Positions 1 through 11,358 of a stretch of DNA of 64,000 nt are shown here, one piece after another. The position numbers and the translations under genes were made by a program. Where the stretch lies: the NCBI GenBank assembly GCA_033439265.1, contig JAVTVX010000001.1, positions 17,192,608-17,256,607 on the forward strand, read 5' to 3'. Source of the stretch: Dillenia suffruticosa. Taxonomy: Eukaryota > Streptophyta > Magnoliopsida > Dilleniales > Dilleniaceae. Within the stretch, counting starts at the first letter, position 1; every line of letters begins with the position of its first letter. The notes under the pieces are model-generated. The model was not told where the DNA came from, did no database searches, and worked only from the letters and a program-made list of their open reading frames with translations.

Positions 1-3000
1 AAATGCATGCAACAACATAGGCTCCACCAACCATCCTCTTCCAACCTTGTTCAAACTGCTCAAAATTAAACCATATAAGGAGGTACCCTCTTAGATTTGC
101 AAGTATATGTTGTGGCTTGGTCGGAAAATATTATCAGTTTTGCTATCAGTTTACTTTGTATCTGAGATTGATCATCATTGTTTCTAAATGTTACCATGCA
201 GGCTGAATTTACTCCTGAAGAACTTGACTCTCGCAAACGATTACTAAATCAGCAGGTATATGTTGTTTTCAGCTTTGTTTTAGATTTGGAGCAATGCACT
301 TTAACGAGACCAAACATTGCTATTTTAAGGTTTTATCATTCCCGTTCAGTTTGCTGGACGGCCTTGATTCTGATGTCTACCACGTACCGTATGCTATCGT
401 TTGGTTGCTCTTGTTTGTAATTCAAGATTAGTATCATAATGCACAATATATGTTGCTAACAATGCCATTGATCAAAAGTTGTGGTTGCTATGGAGAAGCC
501 AAATACCTATTAATGTTTTCTTTCTCTTGATCAAAACAGGATGATTTTGATGATGCTGAGGGACTGTCCCTGGGAGGGAAGAGAAGAAAGGGTGCTCAGC
601 ATCCTGAGGCAAGCAATGATGAACAAGTTCTATCAGAGTCATCTCTGAACAAAATTGTTGGTGCTGTGGATGAATACAAGTTGGAGGTAACTCACACATA
701 ACTCTTTTAAATTGATAACAATGATCAGATTGCTGTCAGTTGTCTCATGCTAGTTTCTCTCTCTCTCATTTACAGGAGATGGAGCCACCTCTTACCCTTA
801 CCTGTGAGCTGAGACCATACCAGAAACAAGCTCTTCACTGGATGTCTGAATCAGAGAAGGGTATTGATGTTGAAAAAGCATCGGAGACTCTTCATCCATG
901 CTGGGCTGCATATCGCATTTGTGACCGGTATGAACAAACTTAATGAATGACTTCATGATGCTAAGCTGCATGCAGCTTCCAAATGTGTCTTGACTGAAAA
1001 TGTTGCTGAACAGGAGAGCTTCCGCAATTTATCTGAACACTTTCTCAGGAGAGGCAACTACCCAATTATCAAAAGCTACACAAATGGCAAGAGGAGGAGT
1101 GCGTTTCTCAACAGAGTTCATCGGCATTTCAGTTATTATCTTATGTGTGCCTAGGATACATGTACTTTGTGTTGTATAACTGAAATATTTGTTGTGATGT
1201 TGCGAATGTAGATTCTAGCTGATGCAATGGGACTTGGAAAGACTGTGATGACAATAGCTTTGATACTTGCTAGAACTGGCAAAGTAGTATATGATGACCA
1301 TCCCATGTCCATAGGCACTGAACCTGTGTGCAATGGGAAAAGAAGCAAAGTTTATCAAACAAAGGTGGAACCAAAAGTGAAAGGTGGCACTCTTATCGTG
1401 TGTCCCATGGCTTTGCTGGGCCAGTGGAAGGTGAGTTTCCATGCCAGAAAATAACAAAAGATGTGAGAAAGTTCTGGATTGGATTTTGATTAGGCATTGT
1501 GTACCATTGTTATTATCCATAGTGTTCGGTATGTCCATTCCATGACTCTTTTTGACTCGACATTTTTGTTTATAATAACATTGTCAATACAATTGAAATT
1601 GTAGGATGAGCTTGAGACACATTCAAGGCCAGAAAGCATTTCAGTTTCTGTTCACTATGGTGCCAGAACTGATAACCCTAGTGTGTTGTCAGAACATGAT
1701 GTGGTCTTGACAACATATGGTGTCCTAACCTCTGCCTACAAAAATGTAAGTTCATAGTTAATATGCCCATTGGTAACAATCATGTGCTTTGAGGAACATG
1801 TTCCTTGTTTGCCCTACCAATAATTGAATCTCAATGGCATTTTGATTGTTTTACAGAATTTCTTAATTTTGCTATACAGGATAGGGAGGACAGCATTTTC
1901 CACAGAGTAGATTGGTATAGGGTAGTACTAGATGAGGCTCATACCATCAAGTCTTGGAGGAGTCAAGGTGCACAGGCTGCCTTTACCTTGTCTGCAAGCT
2001 GTCGATGGTGTTTGACTGGTACACCCATACAGGTTGCTTTCTTCTTTTCCTAGTCATGTTGATAACCTTCAACTTTATATTAGTGGTACCAAAGATCAGC
2101 AAACAATATTTTTGCACTACATAATCCATGAACTGATCGAGGAGCACTTTGTTGTCTTTTTTGCAGAATAATTTGGAAGACCTTTACAGTCTCCTATGTT
2201 TCTTGCATGTCGAGCCATGGCGCAATTGGGCATGGTATTGCTTTCAAGAGTTTTCATTCCCTAGTTTCAATGTTTCATAAAGTTTCATCTTATAGAGCTG
2301 AAGTGAATAATAGTTGTTTTAATTGGCAGAGTAAAATCATAGACTTATATCCTAAGCATTGATGGTATTTTTTTTAGGTGGCACAAATTAATTCAAAGGC
2401 CTTATGAGTCAGGTGATCAGAGAGGACTAAGACTAATAAGGGCTATTCTGCAGCCACTAATGTTGAGGAGAACAAAAGAAACGAGAGATAAAGAAGGAAG
2501 GCCTATACTTGTCCTCCCACCAACTGACATCAAAATTATTGAGTGTGAGCAATCTGAAGCTGAACGTGACTTTTATGATGCCTTATTTAAAAGATCTAAG
2601 GTAATTATTTTAGTTACCTAATAATGTTTTTTTTTTTGGTTGCAAATATCATGCTGCAACTTGCCTGAATTTTGTAAGCTACTTTCTTGAACAGGTCCAA
2701 TTTGACCAATTTGTTGCACAAGGCAAAGTTCTTCACAACTATGCTTCTATCCTTGAGTTGTTGCTTAGATTGAGGCAATGCTGCAACCATCCATTTCTTG
2801 TTATGAGGTGGGTACTTGAAAATTTACACGCCTCCTTTTTCCATCAGCTAAGTGTTCAGATTATTCATTATTGGTTAAAACTTCAGCCGCAGTGACAAAC
2901 AAAATTACTCAGACATGAACAAGCTTGCTAAAAGGTTTCTAGAAATTGATTCAACTTCCCCAAACTCATCAACTCCTAGCCATGCATACATTGAAGAGGT

Positions 3001-4079
3001 TGTCAATGGTATTCGACGGGGTGAAAATGCTGAGTGCCCAATATGCTTGGAATCTGCAGATGATCCCGTCTTAACTCCATGTGCGCACAGAATGTGTAGG
3101 GAGTGTTTACTTTCAAGTTGGAGGACCACAACCACAGGATTATGCCCAATTTGCAGGAAGCTGTTGAATAAAAACGAGCTCATTACATGCCCATCTGAGA
3201 ACCGCTTCAATATTGACATTAAGAAGAACTGGAAAGAGTCATCCAAAGTTTCCAAGCTCTTGGCTTGCTTGGAAGGGATTAGGTGTTCTGGTTCTGGTGC
3301 AAAGAGCATAGTTTTCAGCCAATGGACATCCTTTTTGGATCTTCTAGAGATTCCATTGAGTAGGAGAGGATTTAATTTCTTAAGGTTTGATGGCAAGTTG
3401 GTGCAGAAGCAGAGGGAGAGGGTTTTAATGGAGTTCACTCAGAGCAGTGACAAAACAGTAAGCAGTGTTCTAATAGCTAAGCTCTTTGCTGTTTTTGTTT
3501 ACTACAAGTTTCAACTGATCACTCTTGGTGTTGGCTTCTGTCTTTTAGGTATTATTGATGTCATTGAAAGCTGGTGGTGTAGGGTTGAATCTAACAGCAG
3601 CTTCTAATGTATTTTTAATGGTGCATACTCTTCTTTACCTTCTTTGTCACAGCTTTCATAATTTTCTTCATTCAAGTAGATAACCTTAATTTGATGCTGC
3701 AGGATCCATGGTGGAATCCAGCAGTGGAGGAGCAAGCAATCATGCGAATTCATCGCATTGGACAGAAGTGCACAGTCTGTGTCAGAAGGTTTATTGTCAA
3801 GGTATCATGATTTCCATACTTGCAAATATGATTGCATTTTCATACCCTACCAATATTCTTCTGGCCAAATTTAGCAACCCAATTTCATATGAGCTTCTTT
3901 GCATTAAACTTGGTAGTGCTAACTGGCTTAACTGACATTTTCATGGTCAAATGCAGGATACAGTGGAAGAGCGACTGCAACAGGTCCAAGCACGAAAGCA
4001 AGGGATGATAGCAGGAGCACTCACTGATGAGGAGGTCCGCTCTGCTAGGATTGAGGAACTCAAAATGCTTTTCAGATAA
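1..4079 (+). CDS. RAD5A: RAD5A-type SNF2 ATPase / RING E3 ligase (5' part outside window)
   Basis: DNA damage-tolerance factor of the nucleus; the family couples an SNF2 translocase to a RING ubiquitin ligase that polyubiquitinates PCNA. Exons inferred from GT-AG sites and an unbroken frame: 1-82, 202-255, 540-686, 776-927, 1014-1098, 1212-1430, 1605-1745, 1880-2032, 2167-2234, 2378-2600, 2695-2807, 2887-3457, 3549-3620, 3703-3801, 3957-4079; about 766 residues in all. Visible motifs: Walker A (MGLGKT) at 1227-1244, DEAH at 1931-1942, a C3HC4 RING from CPIC to CPIC at 3035-3154 inserted between the helicase halves, then [18 protein letters not shown] and RIHRIGQ of the C-terminal helicase. 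The order SNF2-RING-HelC and the C-terminus EELKMLFR fit RAD5A better than other Snf2 families (recalled homology, not aligned here). The usual length is about 1,030 residues, so roughly 260, including the HIRAN start, lie upstream. No frameshift or stop was found. Confidence 0.93.
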
Positions 4080-5005
4080 ATCTTCCATTTTCAATCTAAC
4101 TACATTCCTAAAACTTTTTGTTTCCATCTTTGGGAAACCGAACAGGAGGTACCATTTTGTACAGGGTATTGCCCCCCAATTTTGTAAATCTAATTGGCCT
4201 CTATATTATGAATATTTTTCTTATTATCTGTCTAAAGTTTCATATCTCAAGCTTCTTCGTGGGATTGGACAATCTGCATTTTGGGTCTTGGGTCTGCTAG
4301 AGAAAACAACCTTAGATTATTTTAGAAAAACCAGGATTTTTAGCACATTGGAATTTATAAAATTCTATTTCACGTGACAAAGAAAAAGGTTCTATCTCTA
4401 ATCTTAGTGTTCAACAACAATGTCAAATAAAGATACCAAATTCGAAACTTCTTTGTGTGATCAGAGGGGAAAGATAAAGTTTCCATGAAAATTAACTAAG
4501 CCACCTAAAAAATTAGTGGAATACGCAAAGAGAGTTGGAACAGGATTGAGTTTGAGAGAGGAATTTCAGGAAGCCCTTTGGAAAATGAATAATAAAACGA
4601 CAAGATTACCTGGAGAAGTTCACAAAGAATGAATTTGTCACACCTTTTTTTTCTAATAATAGGAATTTTTAATTTAGTATGTGACAAAAATAATGAACTT
4701 CGAGAAAGACGACTTTTGGGTGATGTGCTATTGAGGAATAGAAGCCTATGAAATTCGAATATTCTTGAATATGAAAAATTCTTATATTTGACCGCCGAAT
4801 TTGATGAACCATAGCAATAGCATCTGGATTTATTTTTAAAATGTACAGAAGAACGTTCTCCAAAAAGGAAAAAAACTAAGAGAGAGATAAGTTTGATTTG
4901 GGTTGGATGTGTGCCTCTGCCATCCCCTTGTTTATTAGGGGTTGAGAATCTGAGATTGCAAAGCAAAGGAATAATGACCACGAAAGCGCAAAGCCGAATA
5001 TTAGG

Positions 5006-5600
5006 CCATGATTTTAAGCGATGGCCTATATTATGCCACGAGCCAAATCATTTATTAGAATTTAAAAATAGCATAGTATAGGATTAAAAAAAAAAGATAA
5101 ACTAACTTTGATAGAGTCCCGGTGATCAAACAGATAATAGAAGAGTTTTATCTTTTAAAAATTTAATTTGATTTGAATCGAATTTAATCAGAATTAATAT
5201 GATTATATGATACTGATGATTTATATAAAAATAACTAATTCCCATTTTTAGAATTCATTAAAATTATTTTTAGCTTCGGGAGGTTTTATCGGTTATCTCC
5301 CATCAGTGTTAACATATGCTATTTTTTATACCTAATATTCACAAGATATAATATAGTACCAACTCTTATACATCATGATTTGAAGCGATGACCTAAATTA
5401 TACCACGTACCAAGTCATTTATTTGAACTTAAAAATTGCAGATTATAGGATTAAAAAATAAACTAATTCCTATTTTTAGAATTTATTAAAATTATTTTTA
5501 GTTTTAGGAGGTTTTATCGATTATCTCAATGCAGTGTTAACATGATACTATTATTTTATACCCTATACTCTAATAAACATGATATCACATAGTACGAAAT
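5006..5600. repeat. two-copy direct repeat, period about 365 bp
   Basis: The segment beginning at 5006 (atgattttaagcgatggcct) recurs in diverged form at about 5373-5600 (atgatttgaagcgatgacct). Shared landmarks are aggattaaaaaa, attaaaattatttttag and ggaggttttatcg. The first copy is split by about 130 bp (about 5108-5240). The split is flanked by aactaa on both sides, and its end (gatactgatgatttatataaaaa) resembles the tail of the SINEs found elsewhere in the window. It looks like a local duplication followed by a retroposon insertion. Confidence 0.6.
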
Positions 5601-5771
5601 ATTCTAAGAAGGGCTTTTGAAAATATAGGTATGGTAGAATTTTGAAAGGTAATTTGGAGTAGACTTGAAGTGTTCCATTTCTCTTTGCAATAATTGTGGT
5701 CAAATTTTGGAGGAATTGGTTTTGATTTTGAGGGAGTATTAAAAATTAGAAATATAATATATAAACGGACA

Positions 5772-5942
5772 GTTGATCTCGTAACATGAAATATTAGATT
5801 TCTTAATCAACTTTTGGATTTGAAATTTGAGAATGAAACAATTTATGCTAGGAGAATCGCCCCTTAAATAGGGTTCTCGCAAATATTCAAATCGGATTAG
5901 TCAAAATTTGATTTCAAATATCAATGATAAATAAAAAAAGAA
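5772..5942 (+). mobile_element. SINE copy (3' body), no clear target duplication
   Basis: The stretch has the SINE features shared with other copies: cgccccttaaatagggttct, then atcggattagtcaaaat and an A-rich tail ending near 5942. The 5' tRNA-like head is degraded and no duplication was found, so the boundaries are approximate. Confidence 0.5.
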
Positions 5943-7082
5943 ACAGAAAACACGGTTTTTATGGTTGAAAATTGGTTTTTATGGTTGAAAATTGGGTTAG
6001 AATTTGGAGTTGGAAGTCATGTTTGCTTCAATATGAATATGCTTAATTTGGGATGGCTGACTTTAAAGCCTGCAATTATATTAGTAAATTACATGATTGT
6101 TCAAAGCGTGTTTTGGTCAGTTGCTCTGTTTTGACAAGGTTTTCTTTTTAAATACCATTTTAGTTAAACTAATCTACACGTTATTGTGTGAATTTTGATT
6201 AGGGTGGGGGGTAGATATACTTATTGTGTCCTATTTATTTAATAAAATATATCAAATTTTAATAAAAATTTCATAAGTCAATACCAATTAAATTAAATCG
6301 AAGAAAAAAATTACGAAATAGCATTAATCTGATCATACTACTCTCTTTCCCCTTCCGTCGATCCTTAATCATGTCCGTGTCCCCATTACAAAATTTAGAC
6401 ACATAAAAGATAAATAAATAAATTATCGAGAAATATAATAATTCTTATCATACTTAATATCAGAATCAGATAACGAATATAATTCCAAAAAAAAAAAAAG
6501 TTAGTAGTTGAATGATTTGAAACTCACAAGTTAATTATATTTCGATCTAAAACATGTGCAATAAGATCCATAATCAATACGAAATGAATGTGATCTAATT
6601 ATGATTTGAGGTGTGCATCTTATTTTTGTGGGATGAAGTTCCAAGCTTTGTTCTATGAATTTGTTATGAATTAGGGCTTGAATGTAAGGGAAGCAATCTC
6701 AACTTTTTCCAACTCATTTAAATTTATTTGTATTTTATAAAAAAATAATAAAAAATATATTTCACAAGTAAAAACGAATTTATTTATTTAATTATTTATA
6801 AAAATGATATAGATTATGATGTACCAAAAATTAATTATATTAAGAAGCTCAAATAAATTTAATTGAGTCAAACTTTTATTTAGAGACTAATTAGATCTGA
6901 GTGATAACCTTTTTTTTTTTTTTAATATTTATCGACTATATTTATTATGAACCTTTTTTTATTATTGAACTGGATTTGGTAACAAGGCAGGAGACGAGGA
7001 AAAGGGCAAAAGAAAGAAACAGAAACGAGAGAATATGGTCAACAAAACAAAACAACCAATTCGTACCGCATCAAACATTGAT

Positions 7083-7259
7083 TTTTTTTTTTTTTTTATA
7101 ATCGGTATTTAAAGTTTTATTTTAATTAATCTGAATCAATCGTTATAGGATTTTTTTTTTTAAACGGATCTTCCATATCTAGAGAGAATCAAACTCCTGA
7201 CTTAGTTAAAAAATAAATTTATCTATTTTATTTAGGTGAACAAGTATTGGTATTTAGAT
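7083..7259 (-). mobile_element. tRNA-derived SINE, reverse orientation
   Basis: On the + strand the copy starts with a run of about 17 T (the A tail of the minus strand) and continues with the inverse of the SINE core (attaatctgaatcaatcgtt). It is flanked by ATCAAACATTGAT (7070-7082) and ATCAAACATTAAT (7260-7272), a 12/13 match that fits a target-site duplication. Confidence 0.75.
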
Positions 7260-7439
7260 ATCAAACATTAATGATAAAATCTGGTGCAACATTTTTTATA
7301 TACATGCAGGTTGAAAACTAAATCCTATTAGGAATGAAATTTAATTTTCCTTTCTTCATTCCCTAAGAGTTTAAATTCAATTTACAGATTTCTTTTACCA
7401 TTTGTCAATGGAGGCATTATTCTGTTTTTTTTTTTTTTT

Positions 7440-7990
7440 TTGTTGATGAGGATAGGGGTTAGAGACGGAAATAAAGAGATAAAGATGAAAAAAAAAAAAA
7501 GAAAGCAGACATAGAAAAAGTGACAGAGAAGAGTGAGAAAAAGAAAGTTAGAAAATATTAACCGAGAGAAAGCGGAAGAGGTGAAAGATAGACCAAAAAG
7601 AGAGAAATGAAAGATAAAAGAAGAGAGAAAAAGAGGAAGAAGGGGAAAATTAATCGAGAGAGGGAAAGTGAAAAAGAGAAAAAGGATGAATCTGTGAATC
7701 GATGATAAAGAAAAGTGAGAATTGATCAATAAATGAGAAAAAGGGAGAAAGTGATTGATCAATTGAAATAAGGGAAAGAATAGATCGAGAATAAAAAAGA
7801 TAGGAGAGAGGATCAGAGAAAATAGAGAAAAGAAAGAGGGTGGTCGCTACTAGCGTAGATGAAGCAAAAAAACGTAGATACAGATATTCGTGATCAAGAA
7901 AGAAAATAAATATCAAATACAGAAAAGAGAAAAGAGAAGGAAGAGAAATAAATAATTGAGAAAATAAAAGAGAAGACAGAGATTGTCAAC
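7440..7990. repeat. purine-rich low-complexity tract (+ strand A/G)
   Basis: About 550 bp are almost all A and G on the + strand, made of variants of gagagaaa and aagaaaaag. It is the mirror image in base content of the 25.97-28.79 kb tract. Minus-strand frames across it only reflect F/S/L-rich low complexity. No function is evident. Confidence 0.75.
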
Positions 7991-8272
7991 CACAGTTAGC
8001 ATGCGTGATTATTGATGTGAATACTACGTAATTAATTTGAATTTAGAATTATAAAAAAAGATTTAAAAGTATTAATTTTTAAAATAATTTATATAATATT
8101 TATATTATATTAATTTTAAATATCGATAATGAGAAGAAAAAAATTGAGGTTCTGAACCAACTCCAACTCCAAGCCAATAAGAAAAAAAAAGTCGACCAAA
8201 AATCAAAAAAAAAAAAAAGTCATATTCTACTGAAGTTTTTCTGACTCTTTCTCTCACCCCCTTTAACCTCCG

Positions 8273-8306
8273 CACGTGCGTTCCACACGCCCCCTCGTTT
8301 ATAAAC
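8273..8306 (+). promoter_or_regulatory. G-box and TATA box upstream of the 8.4-kb gene
   Basis: CACGTG at 8273-8278 lies about 20 bp before a TATA-like tttataaac at 8298-8306, which is about 112 bp before the ATG at 8418. The spacing suits a core promoter with transcription starting near 8330, followed by a short CT-repeat leader (8393-8414). G-boxes are bound by bZIP and bHLH factors; use here is inferred. Confidence 0.55.
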
Positions 8307-8417
8307 ACAGACCCACAAGTCTCCGTACCCCCAATCTGTTCACTCATTAAAACCACCCCCCCTCTCATCAAAACCAAACCAAACTTCCCTCTCTCTCTCT
8401 CTCTCTCTCTCTCACAG

Positions 8418-8738
8418 ATGGCTGAAATGAAAGGGAGAAATTCAAACAGAAGGCAACCGAGCCGGCTCCAAAGAAGAGCGCCAGCTTCAATCCAAATCAC
8501 GCCGGTATCAGACTGGAAAGTGGCCATTCCTCTTCTGTCTCCGTTGGCAACATCTCCATCATCCCCGCCCAGAAATTTGACGTCTGAGATTAAATCAAAA
8601 GAGAGTAGTCAAGGTCAACAGAGCTTAGATGCCGGTGACGCCGCCGATCAGGAGCCGGTGTTCAAGAAGTGGCAGCATCCGGCGGCCCCATTCTGCTACG
8701 AGTCCGCCCCTTTAATGCCTCCCTTTGTCCCTGTATAG
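8418..8738 (+). CDS. small plant-specific protein with Ser/Thr-Pro sites
   Basis: A single-exon 106-residue protein that starts just after a (CT)n leader, with a TATA box and G-box in good position, so it is likely a real gene. The N-terminus is basic (RRQPSRLQRR, 11-20). Possible proline-directed phosphorylation sites are T28, S41, S46 and S49, each followed by P. The C-terminus is the most distinctive part: KKWQHPAAPFCYE (83-95) and PLMPPFVPV. No enzyme motif, signal peptide or membrane segment is seen. The layout (SP/TP sites, short length, conserved-looking W-HPA-PFCYE end) reminds me of small plant MAPK-substrate proteins such as the MASS group, but that is recollection and was not checked. 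A second in-frame Met lies at position 4. Confidence 0.72.
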   Translation: MAEMKGRNSNRRQPSRLQRRAPASIQITPVSDWKVAIPLLSPLATSPSSPPRNLTSEIKSKESSQGQQSLDAGDAADQEPVFKKWQHPAAPFCYESAPLMPPFVPV

Positions 8739-9559
8739 ACACAGACCTTCAAAAAAAATTTGAATAACCGTATTTTGGGCTTGTAGACTAGTTTGTTAGT
8801 GAAATGAATCTGACGATGTACGCCGAACTTGACAGAGTCGTCATTTTTTTATCAAGATTTCTGAACACCACACAACACCTGATTTGCATCCGTGAATACG
8901 TACCTTTCTCGTGAGATTTTACCTTTTTGCCATTTTCGAAGAGTTTTTTTTTTTTTTTTAATTGTACATTTTGGATGAGTCGTGACGTCTTCATTTCTGA
9001 ATATTTTTTTTTTTTGGATACAATGAGATGCATGAGTTCGAATCAGGAAATGGAGTACGGAAGAGGGGAGACTTTATCATTTGAGTTGTCCCCTAAGAAA
9101 CTTCATTTCTGAATATTCTTCCTCGACTTCACAGCTGAAACTTGAAAATGGAGGAAATATTGATTTTTATCTGAATTGAATATTTAAATTTGAATTTAAA
9201 TTATTAAAAATCGATATAATTTGACTGTAAATACATTCAATAATTCTTTTAAATGAATCGAGTTTGAATCACCCAATTGTCTTAAACTTATTGCTTCGTA
9301 TTAAAAAAAAGGGTTTCAAGAATGTTGGTAAATTATTTAATCTAGTGCTAATTCAAAAGAAGAAACCAGATGAAATCACTTCCACATATTTTTATTTACC
9401 TAAAATTATTTATGCTAATAGAAATATTAACAATAATACAGGAATAGCACATTTTCTAGGGACCTTGCTTTTTGGTGTTATTAACATTTTCAAGGGGTTA
9501 GTGAAGAAAAATCATTGTACTTATATTTTTTCGGTTTTTCTTCTCCTTATAAAAAAGAA

Positions 9560-9885
9560 ATAACTATTAAGAAGCTTTTTTTTTTCTTTTTTTTAATACT
9601 TTAGTTTTTTCAAAAATTTATCTTTTTTTGTTCCATTTATATCATTATATAATTATTTTTATTCCATTAATATTCTCATTTAAATGATACAAAATTTCAA
9701 ATATACATATTAATTTTTAACATTTAACTTTATTTCAAAAATAAAATAATAAAAAAGAAATTAACTACTTTATTTTAAAAATAAAAAAATCAAATAACTT
9801 TTAACATTTTTTAAAAGAAATTAATTTTTACTTCTTTTTAAAAAGAGAAGATAAATCAAAAAAATTCCGGTACTAAATTTATTAG
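9560..9885. mobile_element. MITE family copy 1 (degraded)
   Basis: This stretch aligns by eye with 42629-43092 in the same orientation. Shared stretches include atacaaaatttcaaatatac, aactttatttcaaaa and aaataacttttaac, ending at ttccggtactaaa where the intact copy has ccctaccaaacagacac. The ends are eroded, so the limits are approximate. Confidence 0.55.
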
Positions 9886-11331
9886 GTACGAATGAAGGGT
9901 ATCTGTAGATTCAAATATTTTTATCGAATCTACTTAGATTTAGATTCAAAATAGATAGAATTATATATTTTATTAGTTAATTTATAATTTAAATAGAACC
10001 AATTTGATCACGTTAGGTTGAGATAAAGAGGGAAAAACATCAATATCTTTAGTGATTAGTACAAATAAAACAAGGGGTTTTTTTTGGGGGGGGGGCATTG
10101 GATGGGCATCTCACGTGGGGGTGCCCTTTCCTAGGCTTCAATATTGGTATTTCGAGATAATCTCTCTCTTTGCACAAAATCCAACTCAAAACAATATAAA
10201 GTGTGATCGAAGAAAGAAAGAAACAAAAATGCTTGCGCTAGTATTTTGGAGGACCATATTTCCAACACTGTGTGAGTGTGCGGTGACAGTGTTTTCCACC
10301 ATGCCCTATTCGCTCCACTACATGTCCCTCCTTTCCTGTGTATCACTCCCCACATTTCACCGTTCAAATCCACCTTCCCAAAATTTCTACCAAATCCTCA
10401 TTCCACTTGTAAGTTTTATTTTATATACTTTCATGTATAGATAATTTATATTCTCAAGGGTACAGTTTGATAGTCACAATCTCTCTTTCTCTATTCTAAA
10501 ATTCAGGATTTGAATTTTTATGTAACAAAAAAAAAGTATAGATAATTTATGTGTTATTTTATGTTTATGAGTTTTATTAAATTTTGTGTTGGATAAAAAA
10601 TATTGAATAAATTTAATTTGATTTTTTTCCATTCATTTAGTATTTATTTATTTTTTATGTTTAAAGATATTCTACTTATATTTGTGCTATTATTTGATAC
10701 AAAACCAATAATATGTATCACCAAATTACTAAAATTTCCATGCAAGATCTCAATTATATTTTGTCACCTATCTTATCGATATTGATGTCATTATTCACAC
10801 CAATTTTCATTATTTTGCAGCACATATGCTTCCAGAAAGAACTATAGTTGTAAACTCGAATTCAAAATGTTGATTAAATGAGTTTAGCGTCCATTCTGTC
10901 ACTAGATCAATAGATTATCGATGGAATTATACTAATTTATGATGGAAAAAATTGGGGTTTGCAATAAGTATATATTCCTATTGGTCTTTTACGGACTAGC
11001 CTGATAAATTAATACAAAACACAGAAGGCAGATCGGATCAAGATCTGAATGGTCAGATTCAAGGAAGAAGAAGAACAAGATAAAAAAGTAAAAGAAAAAT
11101 AAAATATAAAATTTATTCCAGAACATAAATGGCAAAGATGCTTCAGGCTACAAAAGACTTAGCATGGATTGAATTTTCCATTGAATACCCTTTTGAGATT
11201 TTTCCATGAAATGGTCTTCAGTCCACCGTCGGATGTTCCCCGTTCGTACAAGAAGAGTCAAACGAGGAAAATTCCATTGTTCAAAGCTCAAATTTCACAA
11301 AGAGATTTTGTACCACATACGAATTAAAAAT

Positions 11332-11358
11332 AGAGAGAGAGAGAGAGAGAGAGAGAGA
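11332..11358. repeat. (GA)n microsatellite
   Basis: An uninterrupted run of GA dinucleotides of about 13 units. It is not next to any gene found here. Confidence 0.95.

Larger units (their letters stand above)
4080..8272. other. intergenic region, AT-rich, repeat-bearing
   Basis: No coding exon is supported here. The first few hundred bases are probably the RAD5A 3' UTR. The rest holds a tandem duplication (5006-5600), one likely and one clear SINE (5772-5942, 7083-7259) and a purine-rich low-complexity tract (7440-7990), listed separately. The open frames are short and have no family resemblance. Confidence 0.7.

Noticed and set aside
2915-3607. RAD5A exon frame read through to 3607 as a separate gene
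   Set aside because: The frame runs through the intron after 3457. The next exon is reached by a GT-AG splice and continues the helicase motif.
7382-7916. Minus-strand frames of 126 and 88 residues
   Set aside because: F/S/L-rich low complexity from the purine tract; no real protein features.
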